Source: Phyllobacteriaceae bacterium UBA1940
GTDB taxonomy: Bacteria > Pseudomonadota > Alphaproteobacteria > Rhizobiales > Rhizobiaceae
DNA length: 37,388 nucleotides
Assembly (NCBI GenBank): GCA_002336975.1
Contig: DDFA01000116.1
Span: 1-37,388, forward strand
Reading direction: 5' to 3'
The translations under genes were made by a program, and so were the position numbers. Below, piece by piece: positions 33,435 to 37,388 of this stretch. The notes beneath the pieces were generated by a model, which saw only the letters and a program-made list of their open reading frames with translations, did no database searches and was not told where the DNA came from. Within the stretch, counting starts at the first letter, position 1; the number at the start of each line of letters is the position of its first letter.

Positions 33435-34070
33435 TCAGCCGAACACGCCGTACAGGCCCTGCCCCGCGACAAAGGCCAGCCAGGCCAGCACGCCGAAATA
33501 GACGAGCGTTGCGACAATCATGCAATAGCCGGCAATCACCAGCAATCCGTCGCGCTGGGCCATGCCGATGGCGAGCAGCAGGATGGCGAAGGCCGGCAGC
33601 GTGTTCGAGAACGGAACCAGGCCGAGCGGCGCCATCAAAAGCAGGCCGGCAAAGATCAGCGCCAGCCCGTTGATGCGATTGGCCATCGCCGAACCGGTCA
33701 AGGCGCGGTAGCGCGGCTTCACATAGGCCTCTACGCGCGCCACCACGTCCAGGCCGCGACGCAGGATGCCCTTCAGCTTCGCCGCGTCCAGTTCCTTGTC
33801 CATCAGCCGGTCGGGCAGCCATGGCAGACGATTCAGCGTGATGCCGATCGAAATCAGGATGATCGCCGCGCCGAAGACGGTCGAGACGCCGGGGATCGAC
33901 ACCGGGATGAGAAACGGGATCGTCAGCAGCGCGCACAGGAACAGCAGCCCGTGCTCGCCGACCAGAACCAGCAACCGGCGCAGCGTGATCGTCGCCCCGT
34001 CGATCTGTTCGATCGCCCTGGTCAGAGCCGAATGAAGCGATTCTCTGGTGTCCTCGAATTGGATCTGCAC
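33435..34070 (-). CDS. exoD: ExoD family membrane protein
   Basis: A 211-residue inner-membrane protein of the ExoD family, named from Sinorhizobium meliloti exoD, whose mutants are altered in exopolysaccharide and alkali tolerance. The biochemical role is unknown. The recognisable parts are TRESLHSALTRAIEQID, LVLVGEHGLLFLCALLTIPFLIPVSIPGVSTVFG, a hydrophilic central loop (about 85-125) and MAPLGLVPFSNTLPAFAILLLAIGMAQRDGLLVIAGY, giving four to five spans. The start is uncertain: GTG 34070 has AGGTC upstream and begins close to the conserved region; a longer GTG start at 34151 would add a polar, non-conserved stretch. It converges on rplI and diverges from dnaB. Confidence 0.85.
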   Translation of the reverse strand: MQIQFEDTRESLHSALTRAIEQIDGATITLRRLLVLVGEHGLLFLCALLTIPFLIPVSIPGVSTVFGAAIILISIGITLNRLPWLPDRLMDKELDAAKLKGILRRGLDVVARVEAYVKPRYRALTGSAMANRINGLALIFAGLLLMAPLGLVPFSNTLPAFAILLLAIGMAQRDGLLVIAGYCMIVATLVYFGVLAWLAFVAGQGLYGVFG

Positions 34071-34198
34071 GAAATGACCTGCCGGTGAACGTTGAATGGG
34101 CGCACACTGATCGTTTGGCGCTACGATCGCGTTAATGCGGCGCGACGCCACGAATTTTCCTGTTTTGTTCCTGGTTTGCGGCGCTAGAATGGCATTGC

Positions 34199-34268
34199 GA
34201 TTCGAGTCAATGGCCGCGAACCGATCGCGGTGGACAATTGTGGATCACGGGCGCTGGACTGTGAATCA
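34199..34268 (+). promoter_or_regulatory. DnaA-box-like and GANTC cluster upstream of dnaB
   Basis: Three same-strand nonamers resemble the DnaA box TGTGGATAA: GGTGGACAA (34229-34237), TGTGGATCA (34239-34247) and TGTGAATCA (34260-34268), with starts 10 and 21 bases apart. Three GANTC (CcrM-type) sites lie among them: GATTC 34199-34203, GAGTC 34204-34208 and GAATC 34263-34267. The last two boxes sit in a 21-base direct repeat. Regulatory role is inferred. Confidence 0.45.
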
Positions 34269-34346
34269 CGGGCGAAAGCGGCCATTGCGGGTAACCGGCC
34301 GTCACAATTCTGATAGCTAACGGTCGGCATCATCCGACGGGACATC

Positions 34347-35837
34347 ATGGCAGAAGCACTTCGCAAGCCGGCGGCGGCGGAAACTCCGCTCTATCGCGAG
34401 GCCCCAAACAATATCGAGGCCGAGCAGGCGCTGCTCGGCGCGATCCTGGTCAACAATGACGCATTCTACCGCGTCTCTGACTTTCTCAAGTCCGGCCATT
34501 TCTACGAGCCGCTGCACCGCAAGATTTTTGACGTCGCCGGAGAACTGATCCGGATGGGCAAGATGGCCAATCCGGTGACCATCAAGACCTTCCTGCCCGC
34601 CGACGCCAAGGTCGGCGACATGACGGTGGCGATCTATCTGGCGCGGCTCGCCGCCGAAGCCGTCACCGTCATCAACGCAGCCGACTACGGCCGGGCGATC
34701 TACGACCTTGCGACGCGCCGCGCGTTGATCACGGTCGGCGAGGACATGGTCAACATCGCCTATGACGCGCCCGTCGACATGGCCCCGCGCGAGCAGATCG
34801 AGGACGCCGAACGCCGGCTGTTCGAACTGGCCGAGACCGGCCGCTACGATGGCGGCTTCGAGAGTTTTAACGACGCGATCAAGACCGCGGTCGACATGGC
34901 CAACGCCGCCTATCAGCGCGACGGCGGCCTGTCGGGCATTTCGTCCGGCTTTCGCGACCTCGACCGCCGCATGGGCGGGCTGCAACCCTCCGACCTGATC
35001 GTGCTCGCCGGACGTCCGGGCATGGGCAAGACGTCGCTGGCCACCAACATCGCCTATAACGTCGCCGCCGCCTATCGGCCCGCCCAGCAGGCGGACGGCT
35101 CGGCCAAAGCCGCCGAGGGCGGGGTGGTCGGCTTCTTTTCGCTCGAAATGTCGTCGGAGCAATTGGCCACCCGCATCATTTCGGAGCAGACCGAAATCCC
35201 CTCCTCGATGATCCGACGCGGCGAACTGACCGATGCGGACTTCCAGAAACTGGTCGCCTACGCCCAGGAGAACCACAAGCGGCCCCTCTATATCGACCAG
35301 ACCGGCGGCATCTCGATCGCCCAGCTTGCGGCGCGCGCCAGGCGGCTGAAGCGCCAGCGCGGCCTCGACGTCATCATCATCGACTATATCCAGCTGATGA
35401 CCGGCGCATCGAAGCGCGCCAGCGAGAACCGGGTGCAGGAAATCACCGAAATCACCACCGGTCTCAAGGCGCTGGCCAAGGAACTGGCCGTGCCGATCAT
35501 CGCGCTGTCGCAGCTGTCGCGTCAGGTCGAAAGCCGCGAGGACAAGCGCCCGCAACTGTCCGACCTGCGCGAATCCGGTTCGATCGAGCAGGACGCCGAC
35601 GTGGTCATCTTCGTCTACCGCGACGAATATTACGTCAAGAACAAGGAGCCGGAGCGCGGCTCGCCGGAGCATCTGGCCTGGGAAGACAAGATGCGCGAGG
35701 TGCAGGGCAAGGCCGAGGTGATCATCGCCAAGCAGCGCCACGGACCGACCGGAACGGTGCCGATGGGCTTCCAGGGCGAGTTCACCCGCTTCTTCGATCT
35801 CGCCGACGACAGCCACCTGCCTGAGCGGTTCGAGTAG
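34347..35837 (+). CDS. dnaB: Replicative DNA helicase
   Basis: A 496-residue hexameric helicase that unwinds the lagging-strand template at the fork and recruits primase. The N-terminal domain (about 18-150) opens NNIEAEQALLGAILV. The RecA-like domain has Walker A GRPGMGKTS (222-230), FFSLEMSSEQLATR, Walker B VIIIDYIQLM, the sensor LSQLSRQVE and RPQLSDLRESGSIEQDAD. A short Ala/Gly insertion between Walker A and the following strand (AYRPAQQADGSAKAAEGG) is common in alphaproteobacterial DnaB. No intein is present. ATG 34347 starts the conserved protein. The TA pair begins 69 bases after its stop. Confidence 0.97.
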   Translation: MAEALRKPAAAETPLYREAPNNIEAEQALLGAILVNNDAFYRVSDFLKSGHFYEPLHRKIFDVAGELIRMGKMANPVTIKTFLPADAKVGDMTVAIYLARLAAEAVTVINAADYGRAIYDLATRRALITVGEDMVNIAYDAPVDMAPREQIEDAERRLFELAETGRYDGGFESFNDAIKTAVDMANAAYQRDGGLSGISSGFRDLDRRMGGLQPSDLIVLAGRPGMGKTSLATNIAYNVAAAYRPAQQADGSAKAAEGGVVGFFSLEMSSEQLATRIISEQTEIPSSMIRRGELTDADFQKLVAYAQENHKRPLYIDQTGGISIAQLAARARRLKRQRGLDVIIIDYIQLMTGASKRASENRVQEITEITTGLKALAKELAVPIIALSQLSRQVESREDKRPQLSDLRESGSIEQDADVVIFVYRDEYYVKNKEPERGSPEHLAWEDKMREVQGKAEVIIAKQRHGPTGTVPMGFQGEFTRFFDLADDSHLPERFE

Positions 35838-35862
35838 CGACGCTGGAAAACATACGTAATTT

Positions 35863-35893
35863 ATGCAATATATGCATCATGCAGAACATGCAT
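35863..35893 (+). promoter_or_regulatory. Candidate operator of the Phd/PemK-like operon: four ATGCA copies
   Basis: ATGCA starts at 35863, 35872, 35879 and 35888 (spacing 9, 7, 9). The middle pair forms the inverted repeat TGCAT-c-ATGCA. The stretch is much more AT-rich than the flanking genes and ends at the antitoxin ribosome site. Phd-type antitoxins bind such repeated palindromes upstream of their own gene. Confidence 0.6.
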
Positions 35894-35906
35894 GGAGCGA
35901 CATGAC

Positions 35907-36164
35907 ATGATCAAGGTGAGCGCGGCCGAGTTCCAGCGCAATATCGGCCGCTATCAGGATCTTGCGCTGACGCAGCCTGTCGCGGTGACGCGCAACGGCC
36001 GCGAACGCACGGTGATGATCTCGACGGAGGAATATCATCGCCTCAAGCGCCGCGACCGTCTGGTGCTCGGCCTTGGCGATTTCACCGACGAGATGGTCGC
36101 CGCAATCGAACAGGCCGAAGCGCCCGAAGAGGCGGCGCATTTCGACCACGAGTACAAGCGGTGA
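35907..36164 (+). CDS. Phd/YefM-type antitoxin
   Basis: An 85-residue protein of the Phd/YefM antitoxin family. MIKVSAAEFQRNIGRYQDLALTQPVAVTRNGRERTVMISTEEYHRLKRRD is the DNA-binding and dimerisation fold. The C-terminal 35 residues (GDFTDEMVAAIEQAEAPEEAAHFDHEYKR) are acidic, the part that normally wraps and neutralises the toxin. ATG 35907 has GGAGCG seven bases upstream; an in-frame ATG at 35892 is an alternative but has no ribosome site. It overlaps the next gene by four bases and is preceded by a repeated operator, both classic TA features. Confidence 0.9.
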   Translation: MIKVSAAEFQRNIGRYQDLALTQPVAVTRNGRERTVMISTEEYHRLKRRDRLVLGLGDFTDEMVAAIEQAEAPEEAAHFDHEYKR

Positions 36165-36586
36165 CATCAAGTTCATGGCCGGAGCCGGTCCCCGGCCTGG
36201 TGATCCGATACAGCTATCTGTGGAGTTTTGAGCATGACGCCGGGCGCGACGACGGCGTCAAGGACAGACCGTGCGCGATCATCCTGGCGACCCCGGACAG
36301 GCGCGTGGTCGTGCTGCCGGTGACGCATCGCCCCCCGAAAGGCGCGGCGATCGAGCTGCCGGCCGAGGTGAAGCGGCGGCTCCGCCTCGATGACGACGGC
36401 TGGTGGGTAGTGCTGACGGAGGCGAACCTGTTCGAATGGCCGGGGCCGGACCTGCGGCCGCGCGTCAACGGCGATCCGTCCTCGGTTGTCTATGGACTTT
36501 TGCCGCGCAATTTCTTCCGTGTCCTGCGCGACGAATTCGTTCGCGGCGTTCGCTCGCACCAGATGCATCCCGTCAAGAGAACCTGA
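36161..36586 (+). CDS. PemK/MazF-like putative toxin
   Basis: A 141-residue protein starting at GTG 36161, overlapping the antitoxin stop by four bases. PGLVIRYSYLWSFEHDAGRD...KDRPCAIILATPDRRVVVLPVTHRPP resembles the start of the PemK/MazF plasmid-maintenance fold (the RPxxIL strand and a following Thr/His strand). VVLTEANLFEWPGPDLRP and SVVYGLLPRNFFRVLRDEF complete a small beta-barrel-like pattern. MazF-fold toxins are sequence-specific RNases. The fold assignment is a resemblance, not a firm match, and the catalytic residues cannot be fixed by eye. radA starts three bases after its stop. Confidence 0.65.
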   Translation: MTSSSWPEPVPGLVIRYSYLWSFEHDAGRDDGVKDRPCAIILATPDRRVVVLPVTHRPPKGAAIELPAEVKRRLRLDDDGWWVVLTEANLFEWPGPDLRPRVNGDPSSVVYGLLPRNFFRVLRDEFVRGVRSHQMHPVKRT

Positions 36587-36589
36587 GCC

Positions 36590-37388
36590 ATGGCCAGATT
36601 ACGCGCACAATTCGTCTGCCAGGCCTGCGGCAATGTCTCGCCGCGCTGGGCCGGCAAATGCGAAGCCTGCGGCGAGTGGAACACGCTGGTCGAGGAAGGC
36701 ACGGCGGGCGGCATCGGTTCGGGCCCGCAATCGGCGAAGACGGCGCGAAAGGGTCGCGCCGTGGCGCTGACGTCGCTGGCCGGCGACATCGAGGACGCGC
36801 CGCGCATCGCCTCGGGCATCGGCGAGCTCGACCGGGCGACCGGCGGCGGTTTCGTGCGCGGTTCGGCGCTGCTGGTGGGCGGCGATCCGGGCATCGGCAA
36901 ATCGACGCTGCTGACCCAGGCGGCCGCCGCGCTGGCGCGCCGGGGCCACCGCATCGTCTACGTCTCGGGCGAAGAGGCGGTGGCGCAGATCCGGCTGCGG
37001 GCGCAGCGGCTGGGCGCGGCGGATTCGACCGTCGAACTCGCCGCCGAGACCAATGTCGAGGACATTTTGGCGACGCTCGCCGACGGCAAGCGGCCGGATC
37101 TCGTCATTCTCGATTCGATCCAGACGCTGTGGTCCGATCTCGCCGAATCGGCGCCGGGCACCGTCACCCAGGTCCGCGCCTCGGCGCAGGCGATGATCCG
37201 CTACGCCAAATCCACCGGCGCGGCGATCGTGCTGGTCGGCCATGTCACCAAGGACGGTCAGATCGCCGGTCCGCGCGTCGTCGAGCACATGGTCGACGCC
37301 GTGCTCTATTTCGAGGGCGAAGGCGGCCACCACTACCGCATCCTGCGCACCATCAAAAACCGTTTCGGGCCGACCGACGAGATCGGCG
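36590..37388 (+). CDS. radA: DNA repair protein RadA, 3' end cut by the window edge
   Basis: The first 266 codons of RadA (Sms), a RecA-related hexameric helicase that helps branch migration and processing of recombination intermediates. The frame is open to the last base. The N-terminal zinc finger is Cys10-x2-Cys13 and Cys24-x2-Cys27 (CQAC...CEAC). Walker A is GDPGIGKST (98-106), followed by YVSGEEAVAQIRLRAQRLG, the Walker B strand LVILDSIQTLWSD and the RadA-specific KNRFG motif near the cut end. The C-terminal Lon-like domain is beyond the window. ATG 36590 follows the toxin stop by three bases, with only weak signals of its own. Confidence 0.96.
   Translation, partial: MARLRAQFVCQACGNVSPRWAGKCEACGEWNTLVEEGTAGGIGSGPQSAKTARKGRAVALTSLAGDIEDAPRIASGIGELDRATGGGFVRGSALLVGGDPGIGKSTLLTQAAAALARRGHRIVYVSGEEAVAQIRLRAQRLGAADSTVELAAETNVEDILATLADGKRPDLVILDSIQTLWSDLAESAPGTVTQVRASAQAMIRYAKSTGAAIVLVGHVTKDGQIAGPRVVEHMVDAVLYFEGEGGHHYRILRTIKNRFGPTDEIG

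Noticed and set aside
34185..34190. TAGAAT as a -10 for dnaB
   Set aside because: The nearest -35-like hexamer is only 14 bases away, too close for a normal promoter.

Overview
This window is a GC-rich, densely coded stretch of chromosome from an alphaproteobacterium of the order Rhizobiales (Hyphomicrobiales), most like Mesorhizobium and its relatives. The placement rests on gene order (folB-SDR / uvrC-pgsA-moaD-moaE; pepA-holC facing lptF-lptG-lptD-surA-pdxA-rsmA; fabD-fabG-acpP-fabF-mltG-yicC-gmk; rpsF-rpsR-rplI-exoD-dnaB-radA), on an Omp25-like small porin-type barrel, and on alphaproteobacterial traits such as an acidic C-terminal tail on L9 and an RGD-rich tail on S6. It is inference from recognised families and was not checked against a database. 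Most of the window is housekeeping core genome. I saw no phage, insertion sequence, rRNA, tRNA or CRISPR array.

Layout. 1-3484: a 5'-truncated RNase T2, a glutathione S-transferase, then on the minus strand an outer-membrane barrel protein and a folate/pterin pair (folB plus a pteridine-reductase-type SDR). 3758-7215: uvrC (excision repair), pgsA (phosphatidylglycerophosphate synthase) and moaD-moaE (molybdopterin synthase). 7396-9766: a small accessory zone with ndk, a LigE-like GST, a DinB-fold protein and a VapBC toxin-antitoxin pair. 9889-12569: an ABC-F ATPase translationally coupled to a crotonase-fold enzyme. 12575-15164 (minus): an unrecognised two-span membrane protein, holC and pepA.

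15480-23104 is one long plus-strand run, lptF-lptG-lptD-surA-pdxA-rsmA, with several stop/start overlaps. It joins LPS export, barrel assembly, vitamin B6 synthesis and 16S rRNA dimethylation. Converging on it from the other side, 29513-23119 carries fabD-fabG-acpP-fabF-mltG-yicC-gmk, the fatty-acid synthesis core plus a peptidoglycan transglycosylase, an RNase and guanylate kinase. acpP appears to have its own transcription signals. An LtaS-type alkaline-phosphatase-fold membrane protein (29710-31674) diverges from fabD and runs into the ribosomal protein genes rpsF-rpsR-rplI, which end at a strong terminator.

33435-37388: exoD, then dnaB behind an upstream region rich in DnaA-box-like and GANTC sequences, then a Phd-type antitoxin with a PemK/MazF-like partner under a four-copy ATGCA operator, then radA, which runs off the window. 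The TA pair occupies the dnaB-radA junction, where relatives usually carry alr.

I found no convincing wholly new multi-gene system. The items most worth checking are the dnaB regulatory region, the Phd/PemK-like pair fused to the front of radA, the PTR1-type reductase beside folB, the LtaS-like enzyme, the three-cysteine LptD, the unnamed membrane protein next to holC, and a shared GCGA-tetraloop design in three intrinsic terminators.
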